From assembly GCA_902528485.1 (NCBI GenBank), contig CABZTA010000011.1, positions 1 to 32,476 on the forward strand: DNA of 32,476 nt, read 5' to 3'. The translations under genes and the position numbers were made by a program. A model generated the notes under the pieces. That model had not been told where the DNA came from. It saw only the letters and a list, made by a program, of their open reading frames with translations, and searched no databases. Below, in pieces: positions 1 through 8,377 of this stretch. Position 1 is the first letter of the stretch; every line of letters starts with the position of its first letter. The stretch is from an uncultured SAR86 cluster bacterium. GTDB taxonomy: Bacteria > Pseudomonadota > Gammaproteobacteria > Magnimaribacterales > AG-339-G14.

Positions 1-932
1 TTCCAAACCTTTTAGATGAGACCGTTCCAATTGGAGAAGATGAAGCTTCAAATGAAATTATTGAGGAAAAAGGAGAGATTCCTAACTTTTCCTTTGAGCC
101 AAAGCCTCATTCTTTCTTTATTGATAAAACTGATAAGGGTAGAGGAGTTAAAATTGCCAAAAGTCGTTTTACAGTGCTTAGCGGAGAAATAGCAAAATTA
201 CATAGAGTGATTGGACAGTTTATGATTGATATTCATACAAATGAGCATGGTTACGAGGAGCTCTATGTACCTTATATTGTAAATAAGGCATCATTAATTG
301 GCACAGGCCAACTTCCTAAATTTGAAGAGGATTTATTCAAACTGACTGATAATGCTGATCTTTATTTAGCTCCTACGGCAGAAGTTCCTGTTACTAATCT
401 TCATAGAGATGAAAAACTCTCATTGGAGCAATTACCTTTAAAGTATGTATGCCATTCACCTTGCTTTAGAAGTGAGGCTGGTAGTTATGGTAAAGATACA
501 AAAGGGTTAATAAGGCAACACCAGTTTGATAAAGTTGAGCTCGTCAAAATATGTCACCCAGAGAAATCCGAGGATGAACATACGAAATTAATAACGGATG
601 CAAGTAGAATTCTAGAATTACTTGAATTACCCTTTAGAAAAGTAATTCTATCATCAGGAGATACAGGATTTTCTGCTTCTAAAACAGTCGATTTGGAAGT
701 TTGGTTTCCAAGTCAAAATACTTACAGGGAAATATCTTCTTGTTCTAACTTTACTGATTTTCAATCTAGAAGAGCTAATTTGAAGTATAAAGCTGACACG
801 GGTAATGAGTTTTGTCATACATTAAATGGATCTGGACTCGCTATTGGAAGAACTCTAGCTGCCATACTTGAAAATTATCAAACAGAAGATGGAAATTTTA
901 TATATCCTGAAGTTCTAAAAAGATATACTTAA
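1..932 (+). CDS. serS: Seryl-tRNA synthetase (3' part, 5' end outside window)
   Basis: Charges tRNA-Ser with serine in the cytosol. The reading frame is open from base 3 and begins before the window; the first in-frame start-like codon, a GTG at 174, is internal. The first visible residues ([14 protein letters not shown]) match the linker between the N-terminal coiled-coil arm and the class II catalytic core of SerRS. Class II motif 2 is visible ([18 protein letters not shown] followed by QHQFDKVE), as is motif 3 near the C-terminus ([16 protein letters not shown]). The C-terminus ends normally. About 310 of the usual ~425 residues are present. It is followed by a 96-base gap containing the promoter of the TonB receptor. 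Confidence 0.97.
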   Translation, partial: PNLLDETVPIGEDEASNEIIEEKGEIPNFSFEPKPHSFFIDKTDKGRGVKIAKSRFTVLSGEIAKLHRVIGQFMIDIHTNEHGYEELYVPYIVNKASLIGTGQLPKFEEDLFKLTDNADLYLAPTAEVPVTNLHRDEKLSLEQLPLKYVCHSPCFRSEAGSYGKDTKGLIRQHQFDKVELVKICHPEKSEDEHTKLITDASRILELLELPFRKVILSSGDTGFSASKTVDLEVWFPSQNTYREISSCSNFTDFQSRRANLKYKADTGNEFCHTLNGSGLAIGRTLAAILENYQTEDGNFIYPEVLKRYT

Positions 933-945
933 TATAACAATAAAA

Positions 946-974
946 TTGACATATTAAATTTTCTAAGTTGTAAC
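946..974 (+). promoter_or_regulatory. Probable sigma-70 promoter of the TonB-dependent receptor gene
   Basis: A perfect -35 hexamer TTGACA lies at 946-951. Seventeen bases further on, 969-974 reads TGTAAC, a 4/6 match to TATAAT; TAACAT at 971-976 is an alternative with a 19-base spacer. The leader to the ATG at 1029 would be about 47 bases. A good Shine-Dalgarno (AAAGGAG, 1013-1019) sits 9 bases before that ATG. Identified by eye from consensus only. Confidence 0.55.
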
Positions 975-1028
975 ATAGGATCATATATTTTTAATTAAAA
1001 TCATAATTATTTAAAGGAGCGAATAAAC

Positions 1029-4000
1029 ATGATCCCCAATAATTTAATTAAATTATTTCTGATTGCTTTTTTAAGCAGTTTTCTTTCTGCAGTAGAGACA
1101 ACATCAAACTTTAAAGGTGTTGTAACTGATCTTTCAGGTAATGCTTTAGAAGATGCTGAAATAACTATCGTTAATAATTCCACAAATAAGTCTAGCAGCA
1201 CTTCTAGTAATGAAGCTGGTGTTTTTGTTTTAACAAATCTTGCAGTTGGAGGCCCATACACAGTCACTGTAACTTCAAGTGTAGGTTCTCAGATTTACCA
1301 AGATGTTTTCTTAAATCTTGGCCAAACTTTATCTCTGAATGTTGTTCTTTCTGACTTCGAGTCTCTTGTTGTAACAGGAGAACAATTAGCACAAGCTCAG
1401 GTAGCTATAGGTCCTAATAAAGTTTTTAATGCTGAAGATCTCGATGCAGCAGTTGCTTATGATAAAGATATTAAGGAAGTTCTTGCTGAAGATCCTAGAC
1501 TCTACGTAGATATTACTTCCTCTTCAGCATACAGAGGATTGCAATGTAATGGACAAAACCCTAGATACAATACTTTTTCAATTGATGGGATACCAATGAA
1601 TGATGGTTTTGGATTAAACAGTAATGGTTATCCTACAAACCGACTACCTTTTTCATTTGATTCAATAAAACAGGTTTCTGCTGAATTCGCTCCATTTGAC
1701 GTGAAGTACGGTGGCTTTTCGGCTTGTGTAATTAATGCGGTAACTAAATCTGGAACTAATGAGATTAGCGGAAGCGCATATTATGAATACGCAGGGGATG
1801 ATTTGGTTGGCACTGAGATTGATGGCGAAAAAGGAAACATGGTGCCTTTTGAAGAAAATAAGTATGGATTTACTCTCGGCGGTCCAATTGTTCAAGATAA
1901 AGCTTTCTTCTTTATATCTGTCGAAAGATACGATGATGTTGATGTTGATCCTTTTGGACCACAAGGGTCTGGAGCTCCTTCAGAATTAGACTTTTTAAGC
2001 GCTGCAGATTTTACAAGAATTGTAGATATTGCCAAAAATAAATATGGTTTTGATCCAGGAGCAATTGGTGGAGCCTTAGATAGTTACGATAATAAGTTTT
2101 TAGCTAAATTTGATGTTGAGGCTGACGAAAATAATTCTTTATCAATAACCTTTAATTACAATGATGGTTTCAATAACCAGGCTTCGGATTCGTCACCCAG
2201 TGAGTTTGAATTTAGTAAGCACTTTTATGAGCGAGGCCATGAAATGCTTGCTCTTAATTTAGAGCTTTATTCGCAAATATCGAATAATTTGAGTAGTCAG
2301 TTAAGAGTAGGATATAGAGATGTCGATAATAGACAAATTGGACTTGGTGGTCCTTTTGGAGATTTTCAAATTGACGTGGTAAATCCAGCTAATAATTCCG
2401 AAGGAACAGTGTACTTAGGTGGAACGGATGATTCCAGACAGGCTAATAAAATGGACTACTCCACAACTATCCTGCAATTCTCTCTTGATCATCTAGTTGA
2501 TAATCACCTATTAACATATGGAATAGAATTTGAAGACACAAACATTTTCAATTTATTTATGCAGCATTCATTGAATGGTGAATGGGATTTCTATGGCGGT
2601 ATTGATGATTTTGATGCCGGTCTTGCTAGAGTTTACTTTGGTAACACTCCGTCGCTTAATGAAAATGCAGCGGCAGCTGACTGGGGTTATGGTCTAGCTA
2701 CTATATTTTTCCAAGATGAAATCCAACTAGATAATACTGAATTTATTATTGGGCTTAGATACGACACTTATATGGTTGATGGAAAACCAGCCGAAAATGC
2801 AGTTTTTAAAGCTGCATATGGCTATTCAAATACGATTACTCATGACGGCGCAAATTCTTTAATGTTGCGAATTGGTTTTAACACTCAAGTTACCGAATTC
2901 ACTAATGTATACGGTGGTTATGGAGGATTTTCTGGTGGAAATCCAAATGTTTGGTACTCCAATATGTTTTCTAACGATGGTGTAACTGCTATTCAGGTTA
3001 ATCAGAGAAATATGGAAATCTTCACAGAGCCTATGTGTAACAGTGATACCGGTGCACCTTCTGATGCTGGACCAGGTTATGCTGTTCCATGTTCTTTAGT
3101 AGCGAAAGTGCAAAGTGGATCAGCTGATACTGATACAAATACTACAAGCTCTAGTTTTGAAGTTCCAATTGTTCACAAATTTGCTTTAGGTTTAAATTCA
3201 ACCTTTGGTGTTGACGATCTATTATTCAATATGGATGTAATCGCAACTGAAGTTGAAAATCCAGCAATAATTAATGATATTAATGTTTCTCCAACTGGTG
3301 AAACAGATTTCACTGGAAGACCTTACTATAACTGTGCAGGTGGCAACGCTAGAGATGATTTCACATGTTTTGGGCCTTTTGATTTCCAACTTACTAATTC
3401 AACCCAAAGTCCAGTTGGTGTAACTTATTCAATGTCTTTGAGTAAGCTATGGCGAGAAAATGACCTTAGATTTTCAATTGGCTATGCAAACACTTCGCTT
3501 GAAGATGTCACACCAATGACTTCATCAGTTGCTTACTCTAATTTTACAGGAGTAGCTACTACAGATAGAAATAATCCTACTGTTGCTCAATCTAATCATG
3601 TTATACCTGAGAGAATTACTGCAACTTTAAGATACCAGCCTGTAACTATTGAAGGTGGATATCGTTTCAAAGCTTCTTTATTCATCAATAGATTCCAGAG
3701 TAGATCTTACTCATATACTTACGATGGTGAAGAGCACGGACAAACTCCTGCTTTCACAGATCAGTCCTTGCTTTATGTGCCAACTAATGCAGCTGATCCA
3801 AATGTAGTATTTGATGGTATTAGCCCTGCAGCATTCTTTGCAATAACTGACGCAGCTGGATGTCCAAGAGGTCAGTATTGTCCTAGAAATTCAATAGATG
3901 GTGCTTGGAATACTTCTATCAACTTAAAACTTGCTCAAGAGTTTCCTGGATTTGCTCCAGACCATGAAGCAGAGGTATATATGGTTATTAAAAACTTAGG

Positions 4001-4193
4001 TAATTTAATTAATTCTAAATACGGAATTTTTAGAGAGCCTGGTTTTCCTAGCATGCAAAAAGTAGCTAGATTAAGTGAGATAGATGATGATGGGAGATAT
4101 GTTTATGACAGACTATATTCTCCAAGAGGATCTAGCATAAGTCCTTATGCAAGTACTTACGAAGTTAAATTTGGTTTTTACTATAGATTCTAA
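1029..4193 (+). CDS. TonB-dependent receptor with N-terminal carboxypeptidase-regulatory-like domain (Oar-like)
   Basis: A 1054-residue outer-membrane receptor, presumed to import a large or scarce substrate using TonB/ExbBD energy. Residues 1-21 form a signal peptide (IKLFLIAFLSSFLSA core). About 28-110 is a CarboxypepD_reg-like beta-sandwich domain. The plug domain follows (about 120-245; 'SIDGIPMNDGFGLNS', 'VINAVTKSGTNEISGSAYYEY'). The rest is a beta-barrel rich in aromatic and alternating residues, ending in the terminal Phe (FYYRF) typical of outer-membrane proteins. Architecture and length resemble Oar-type receptors. Eight cysteines occur in four close or plausible pairs (173/233, 670/688, 769/780, 945/951), suggesting disulfide-stabilised loops. 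The gene stands alone, with its own promoter upstream and a strong terminator just after the stop. The substrate cannot be read from sequence, and no TonB box was identified with confidence. Confidence 0.93.
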   Translation: MIPNNLIKLFLIAFLSSFLSAVETTSNFKGVVTDLSGNALEDAEITIVNNSTNKSSSTSSNEAGVFVLTNLAVGGPYTVTVTSSVGSQIYQDVFLNLGQTLSLNVVLSDFESLVVTGEQLAQAQVAIGPNKVFNAEDLDAAVAYDKDIKEVLAEDPRLYVDITSSSAYRGLQCNGQNPRYNTFSIDGIPMNDGFGLNSNGYPTNRLPFSFDSIKQVSAEFAPFDVKYGGFSACVINAVTKSGTNEISGSAYYEYAGDDLVGTEIDGEKGNMVPFEENKYGFTLGGPIVQDKAFFFISVERYDDVDVDPFGPQGSGAPSELDFLSAADFTRIVDIAKNKYGFDPGAIGGALDSYDNKFLAKFDVEADENNSLSITFNYNDGFNNQASDSSPSEFEFSKHFYERGHEMLALNLELYSQISNNLSSQLRVGYRDVDNRQIGLGGPFGDFQIDVVNPANNSEGTVYLGGTDDSRQANKMDYSTTILQFSLDHLVDNHLLTYGIEFEDTNIFNLFMQHSLNGEWDFYGGIDDFDAGLARVYFGNTPSLNENAAAADWGYGLATIFFQDEIQLDNTEFIIGLRYDTYMVDGKPAENAVFKAAYGYSNTITHDGANSLMLRIGFNTQVTEFTNVYGGYGGFSGGNPNVWYSNMFSNDGVTAIQVNQRNMEIFTEPMCNSDTGAPSDAGPGYAVPCSLVAKVQSGSADTDTNTTSSSFEVPIVHKFALGLNSTFGVDDLLFNMDVIATEVENPAIINDINVSPTGETDFTGRPYYNCAGGNARDDFTCFGPFDFQLTNSTQSPVGVTYSMSLSKLWRENDLRFSIGYANTSLEDVTPMTSSVAYSNFTGVATTDRNNPTVAQSNHVIPERITATLRYQPVTIEGGYRFKASLFINRFQSRSYSYTYDGEEHGQTPAFTDQSLLYVPTNAADPNVVFDGISPAAFFAITDAAGCPRGQYCPRNSIDGAWNTSINLKLAQEFPGFAPDHEAEVYMVIKNLGNLINSKYGIFREPGFPSMQKVARLSEIDDDGRYVYDRLYSPRGSSISPYASTYEVKFGFYYRF

Positions 4194-4201
4194 GATTTAA
4201 T

Positions 4202-5194
4202 TTAAATCGAAAACGCCGCTTTTGCGGCGTTTTTGGCATTTAGTAAGCTAGGAAAATCTAAACATGCTTCATATTTTTGTATCGAGCAATGAGAAAAATA
4301 ATTAGCTATGTCTGCAGATTGTTGGATGTCTCTACTTTGAAGATAGTTTCCTAAAAAAGCACCAAGAAATGTATCACCAGCGCCGTTTAAGGACGCTACT
4401 TCGGTTTGAATAGATTGGGATTTATATAATTTTCCATCATGAATTACTTCAGAACCTCGATTACCTTTCGTTGTTAAATATACTTTATTTGTTTTATGAG
4501 AACTTTCTATAAAGGATGAATTCATGGATTGTTGAAGAAATTTCATTTCACTTTCATTGCCAGCTATTAAAATAGTTTGATCAGAGTATTTTTTTATGAA
4601 ATCCATATGTTTTCTCATCACACTAATATCAGAAAGACTGAGAATTAAATTCTTATTAGATGACAACAAGTAACCTATTGTCTTTTTATTTATATCTGAA
4701 TTGAGCGAATATAAGTCAGTAAATATATAATCCATAGATTCTAAATCACTAAAATTAGCAAGGGTTAATTGACTGCTTGCGCCAGGGCATGCTGCCATCG
4801 TTCTTTCCTTATCAGGAGTTAAAAAAATCAAACAACACCCGGTTTGTTGTAGATCTACATTAAGATAAGTTTTAATTGGATATGAATTCATAATATCTAT
4901 TAAGTTTTTTGAATCTCGATCTTTTCCAACAGAACCTAGAAAAGAGTTATCAACGTTGAAAACCGATGATGTTGCTGCCGTAGTAAATATTGAGCCACCA
5001 AGATATCTATTTGTCACTTGATATCGATATTCACCTAAGTATTTTCTCAATTGAATAGCATCAATTTCTATTGCTCCACCTTTATTAATAGGTAATTTAG
5101 ATAATTCATCATCAGATATAGTTATTTCTATATCAACCAAAACATTACCAACACTCAAGATTGAAACATTTTTGTTGCTATAATCTCCAGACAT
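4202..5194 (-). CDS. PfkB-family sugar/nucleoside kinase, adenosine-kinase-like
   Basis: An ATP-dependent kinase of the ribokinase/PfkB fold, 330 residues from the start chosen here. The N-terminus (SVGNVLVDIEITIS) and the stretch LQQTGCCLIFLTPDKERTM resemble the adenosine-kinase-like branch of the family ('GNALVDIE', 'TGTCLVLVTPDGERTM'). The substrate pocket GGSIFTTAATSS and the anion-hole/catalytic motif NGAGDTFLGAF (catalytic Asp about residue 274) are present. The frame is open a further 28 codons upstream to 5278, but homologues begin near this Met and the extension would overlap the divergent gene, so ATG at 5194 is preferred. No Shine-Dalgarno is visible. The last twelve codons form the shared terminator. 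A nucleoside substrate is suggested by the CNT transporter gene nearby, but a sugar substrate cannot be excluded. Confidence 0.85.
   Translation of the reverse strand: MSGDYSNKNVSILSVGNVLVDIEITISDDELSKLPINKGGAIEIDAIQLRKYLGEYRYQVTNRYLGGSIFTTAATSSVFNVDNSFLGSVGKDRDSKNLIDIMNSYPIKTYLNVDLQQTGCCLIFLTPDKERTMAACPGASSQLTLANFSDLESMDYIFTDLYSLNSDINKKTIGYLLSSNKNLILSLSDISVMRKHMDFIKKYSDQTILIAGNESEMKFLQQSMNSSFIESSHKTNKVYLTTKGNRGSEVIHDGKLYKSQSIQTEVASLNGAGDTFLGAFLGNYLQSRDIQQSADIANYFSHCSIQKYEACLDFPSLLNAKNAAKAAFSI
4210..4234. terminator. Bidirectional intrinsic terminator, partly coding
   Basis: AAAACGCCGC (4210-4219), loop TTTT, GCGGCGTTTT (4224-4233): a ten-base stem of which six are G-C, followed by five T on the plus strand and preceded by four A, so it works in both directions. 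It ends transcription of the TonB receptor (stop at 4193). On the minus strand the same bases lie inside the last codons of the PfkB kinase (stop at 4202), encoding its Ala/Lys-rich tail. Confidence 0.9.
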
Positions 5195-5195
5195 T

Positions 5196-6107
5196 ATGAT
5201 TTCAGGTAAAGAAAGTATTCCTCGTCTAGATTTTGACTTATTTGATAAAGATAGAACATCTCTCGCAAAAGATACCATAAATGCTTTTCATGACTATGGT
5301 TTTTGTGTGTTTTTTAATCATAGTATTGATAAAGACTTAATCTCTAATTGTCTGAAAATGTATCAAGACTTTTTTAATTATCCTAATGAGATAAAAGAAT
5401 CATTTATAGTTCCAAACATTGGAGGAGCTAGAGGCTTTACTAAATTTAAAACAGAAACAGCCAAAAATTATCATCAGCCAGATTTGAAAGAGTTTTGGCA
5501 CGTAGGCAGAGACAATCCAAAAAATCCTAAAAATATTTGGATAGATGATTTAGAAAATCATAAAAAGCTTTCTTTAGATTTATATGATCAATTTGATCTT
5601 CTTGGGAGAGACATTATGGAGCTCGTTGGAATAGGGCTAGGTTTAGAAGGTAATTTTTTTAATGAGATTGTTGAAAAAGGCAATAGTATTATGAGAATAA
5701 TCAACTATCCAAAGATAGAAAATTTTAAAACAGATTCATTAAGAGCCTCTCCTCATGAAGATATTAATTTTATTACACTTCTTATTGGTGGGCACCAACC
5801 CGGGCTTGAAGTTCTCAATGGAGATAAATGGCTTAAAGCAGATTTTTCAAGAGATGAAATTGTAGTCAACGTTGGAGATATGCTGCAAAGATATACAAAT
5901 AAATATCTTGTCTCAGCAACCCATAGAGTAACAAACGGGAAAGATATGAATACACAAAGAATATCTATTCCTTTTTTTCTTCATCCTAGATCAGACTTTC
6001 TTATAAAACCGCTTGAAACTTTATTAGGCAATCATAATTACTATCCTGATCCAATAACAGCTAACGATTATTTAAATCAAAGATTAGCTGAAATTAAATT
6101 AAAATAA
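5196..6107 (+). CDS. 2-oxoglutarate/Fe(II)-dependent oxygenase, isopenicillin-N-synthase-like
   Basis: A 303-residue oxygenase of the IPNS-like 2OG-Fe(II) family, using O2 and usually 2-oxoglutarate to hydroxylate or oxidise a small molecule. The N-terminal DIOX_N region starts immediately (IPRLDFDLF, residues 8-16, then FHDYGFCVFFNHSI). The iron ligands are visible: H187 and D189 in SPHEDINFITLL, and H243 in ATHRV. R255 and S257 in QRISIPFF supply the 2OG-binding RxS. The ATG is one base from the divergent kinase start and has no clear Shine-Dalgarno. The stop is followed after 2 bases by a nucleoside transporter, so the substrate may be a nucleoside or base. Fungal thymine-7-hydroxylase, a member of the same family, is a precedent. 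The substrate is inference. Confidence 0.88.
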   Translation: MISGKESIPRLDFDLFDKDRTSLAKDTINAFHDYGFCVFFNHSIDKDLISNCLKMYQDFFNYPNEIKESFIVPNIGGARGFTKFKTETAKNYHQPDLKEFWHVGRDNPKNPKNIWIDDLENHKKLSLDLYDQFDLLGRDIMELVGIGLGLEGNFFNEIVEKGNSIMRIINYPKIENFKTDSLRASPHEDINFITLLIGGHQPGLEVLNGDKWLKADFSRDEIVVNVGDMLQRYTNKYLVSATHRVTNGKDMNTQRISIPFFLHPRSDFLIKPLETLLGNHNYYPDPITANDYLNQRLAEIKLK

Positions 6108-6109
6108 TT

Positions 6110-7351
6110 ATGATTATTCAATCATTGATAGGAATTATTGGATTAATTCTGATTTCTATTCCTTTCAGTGAATCCATACAAAAAATAAAAGTTAAATTCA
6201 TAATTTATGCTCTGTTAATTCAGATATCTTTAGCATTTGTTCTCATAGAGATACCTTTTATATCATCCTTTTTTGACGTAATGAGTATGGCAGTAGAATC
6301 ATTAAGGTTATCAGCTATTGAGGGAAGCTCTTTTGTTTTTGGTTATCTTGGAGGAGGGGAAGCACCATTTGAAGTTTTGAATAATCAGAATTTACCAATA
6401 TTTGCGTTTACTTTCTTACCCATGTTAATTTTCTTGTCGGCATTATCTGCGTTGTTGTGGCATTGGAAAATATTACCTCTTCTTATAAAGCTTTTAGCAA
6501 AATTATTCGAAAGACCTTTAGATGCCAAAGGACCTATTGGATTAGCTGCTACAGCTAATATATTTTTAGGACAATTAGAGGCTCCTTTGTTGATTAAGCC
6601 TTATTTAAATAAAATGAATCAGAGAGATTTACTCATTATTATGACTGTGGGTATGTCGACTATTGCTGGTAGCGTTATGGTTCTATACATAACCTGGTTG
6701 GATAATAAATTTTCAGGTGTTATAGGTCATTTTTTAACTGCATCAATTCTTTCTGTTCCTGCAGCAATAATGTTTTCTAATATATTAATACCGTCTGCTC
6801 AAACTGAATTTAAAACTGCTAAAGAAGACTTAAAAATGTATGAGAGTTCAATGGATGCAATAAGCGTCGGAACAAAAGATGGATTAAATATGTTTTTATC
6901 CGTAATTGCCTCTCTGATAGTATTTTTAAGCTTAGTGGCTTTGGCAGATTTTATCTTAGGTATATTTCCTGATGTTTATGGTGAACCTATATCTCTTCAA
7001 AGAATAGCAGCTATTATTTTTGCTCCTATTGCGTGGTTGATGGGTATACCGTTTGCAGAAATTATTCCTGCTGGAAATCTTTTAGGAACAAAAACAATTT
7101 TTAATGAATTGATTGCCTTCAATGATTTAAGAAATTTAGATGCAAATCTATTGAGTGAAAGAAGCCAGTTAATAATGCTTTATGGTATCTGTGGTTTTGC
7201 AAATATTTCCAGTGTTGGTATCTTATTGGGAGGTCTGTCAGCTATATGTCCAGATATACGAGGAACGTTATTAAAAATTGCTTTCAGAGCACTTTTTGCT
7301 GCTACACTTGCCTCTTGCTTAACCGGAACAGTAGTCAGTCTTTTTATTTAA
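6110..7351 (+). CDS. Concentrative nucleoside transporter (CNT/NupC family)
   Basis: An inner-membrane cation/nucleoside symporter of 413 residues, the normal size for bacterial CNTs. Multiple hydrophobic helices are interrupted by the family's signature re-entrant motifs: NIFLGQLEAPLLIKPYL with the conserved Q-E of the substrate/cation site, MTVGMSTIAGSVMVLY after it, and EIIPAGNLLGTKTIFNELIAF with CGFANISSVGILLGG in the C-terminal half. It lies 2 bases after the 2OG oxygenase and 3 bases before the SohB-like gene, so the three are probably co-transcribed. It presumably feeds imported nucleosides to salvage enzymes such as the adenosine-kinase-like protein encoded divergently and thymidine kinase further on. 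Confidence 0.95.
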   Translation: MIIQSLIGIIGLILISIPFSESIQKIKVKFIIYALLIQISLAFVLIEIPFISSFFDVMSMAVESLRLSAIEGSSFVFGYLGGGEAPFEVLNNQNLPIFAFTFLPMLIFLSALSALLWHWKILPLLIKLLAKLFERPLDAKGPIGLAATANIFLGQLEAPLLIKPYLNKMNQRDLLIIMTVGMSTIAGSVMVLYITWLDNKFSGVIGHFLTASILSVPAAIMFSNILIPSAQTEFKTAKEDLKMYESSMDAISVGTKDGLNMFLSVIASLIVFLSLVALADFILGIFPDVYGEPISLQRIAAIIFAPIAWLMGIPFAEIIPAGNLLGTKTIFNELIAFNDLRNLDANLLSERSQLIMLYGICGFANISSVGILLGGLSAICPDIRGTLLKIAFRALFAATLASCLTGTVVSLFI

Positions 7352-7354
7352 ATT

Positions 7355-8377
7355 ATGGAAATCTTATTTGAGTATTTAATCTTTTTATTAAAGGCACTCA
7401 CTGTAGTCGTTGCTATCGTAATACCGATCCTAATTATTATTAGTTCAATAAAATCCGGATCAAGTTCTTCTTCTGGAGGCCTGCGTGTTAAAAATCTTTC
7501 AACTAAATTTGCCAACACTGCTGATGATTTAAAACTATCAGTTTTATCAGCGAAAGATAGAAAGGTTTTTGAGAAAAAGATAAAAAAAGATAGTAAAAAT
7601 AAAAAGAAGGAAAAGGTGTCTAGAAAACATATTTTTGTTCTAAATTTCAATGGAGATATTGAGGCATCGCAAGTAGAAGAATTAAGAGAAGAAATATCAT
7701 CAATCCTTAGTGCGGATACTAAGTGTCAGGAAGTTGTGTTAAATCTAGAAAGTGGAGGAGGGACAGTTATCGGTTATGGGCTTGCAGCTGCTCAATTATC
7801 CCGACTCAAGGACTCAAAAATTAAATTAACTGTTTGCATTGATAAGGTTGCTGCGTCCGGTGGATATATGATGGCATGCATCGCAGATAAAATTATTGCC
7901 TCTCCCTTTGCGTTAATAGGATCAATAGGAGTTATTGGAGCCGTTCCTAATTTCAATAAATTGCTCAAGAAAAATAATATTGAGTATGAAATGCATACAG
8001 CAGGCGAGTATAAAAGAACGATAACTATGTTTGGAGAAAATACGGACGAAGGTAGAGAAAAATTCAAGGATGACCTAGCAAACATTCATGAACTGTTTAA
8101 AAAACACGTTGCTAAATATCGTCCATCTTTGGATGTAAATAAAGTTGCAACTGGAGAAGTTTGGCAAGGTATTGAGGCAATTGATGTAGGTTTGGTTGAT
8201 AAAATACAAACAAGTGATTCTTATCTCATAGAACAAAATAAGAAATTTGATATTTTTGAAGTTTCTTTTAAACCTAAAAAAAATATGCAAGACAGATTTT
8301 CGAGATTCTTGAGTTTTTCTATCACAAAGACCATCAATAAAATTTTTGAAAATTTTTCAAAACAAAAATTTATGTAA
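7355..8377 (+). CDS. sohB: Inner-membrane serine peptidase, S49 family (SohB-like)
   Basis: A 340-residue membrane-anchored peptidase of the SppA/SohB family, thought to cleave residual signal peptides or membrane proteins. Residues 5-31 form one transmembrane segment. A Ser-rich then Lys-rich charged linker follows (about 35-90), typical of SohB. The S49 domain runs from about 92. The catalytic Ser168 is in KVAASGGYMMA and the general base Lys220 in AGEYKRT, the arrangement of the Ser-Lys dyad. The SohB-type sequence LIGSIGVIGAVPNFNKLL lies between them. The last 8 bases overlap the 3' end of the convergent flavin monooxygenase gene. Confidence 0.93.
   Translation: MEILFEYLIFLLKALTVVVAIVIPILIIISSIKSGSSSSSGGLRVKNLSTKFANTADDLKLSVLSAKDRKVFEKKIKKDSKNKKKEKVSRKHIFVLNFNGDIEASQVEELREEISSILSADTKCQEVVLNLESGGGTVIGYGLAAAQLSRLKDSKIKLTVCIDKVAASGGYMMACIADKIIASPFALIGSIGVIGAVPNFNKLLKKNNIEYEMHTAGEYKRTITMFGENTDEGREKFKDDLANIHELFKKHVAKYRPSLDVNKVATGEVWQGIEAIDVGLVDKIQTSDSYLIEQNKKFDIFEVSFKPKKNMQDRFSRFLSFSITKTINKIFENFSKQKFM

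Noticed and set aside
5195-5278. N-terminal extension of the PfkB kinase
   Set aside because: It lies antisense to the conserved N-terminus of the oxygenase and does not resemble kinase N-termini.
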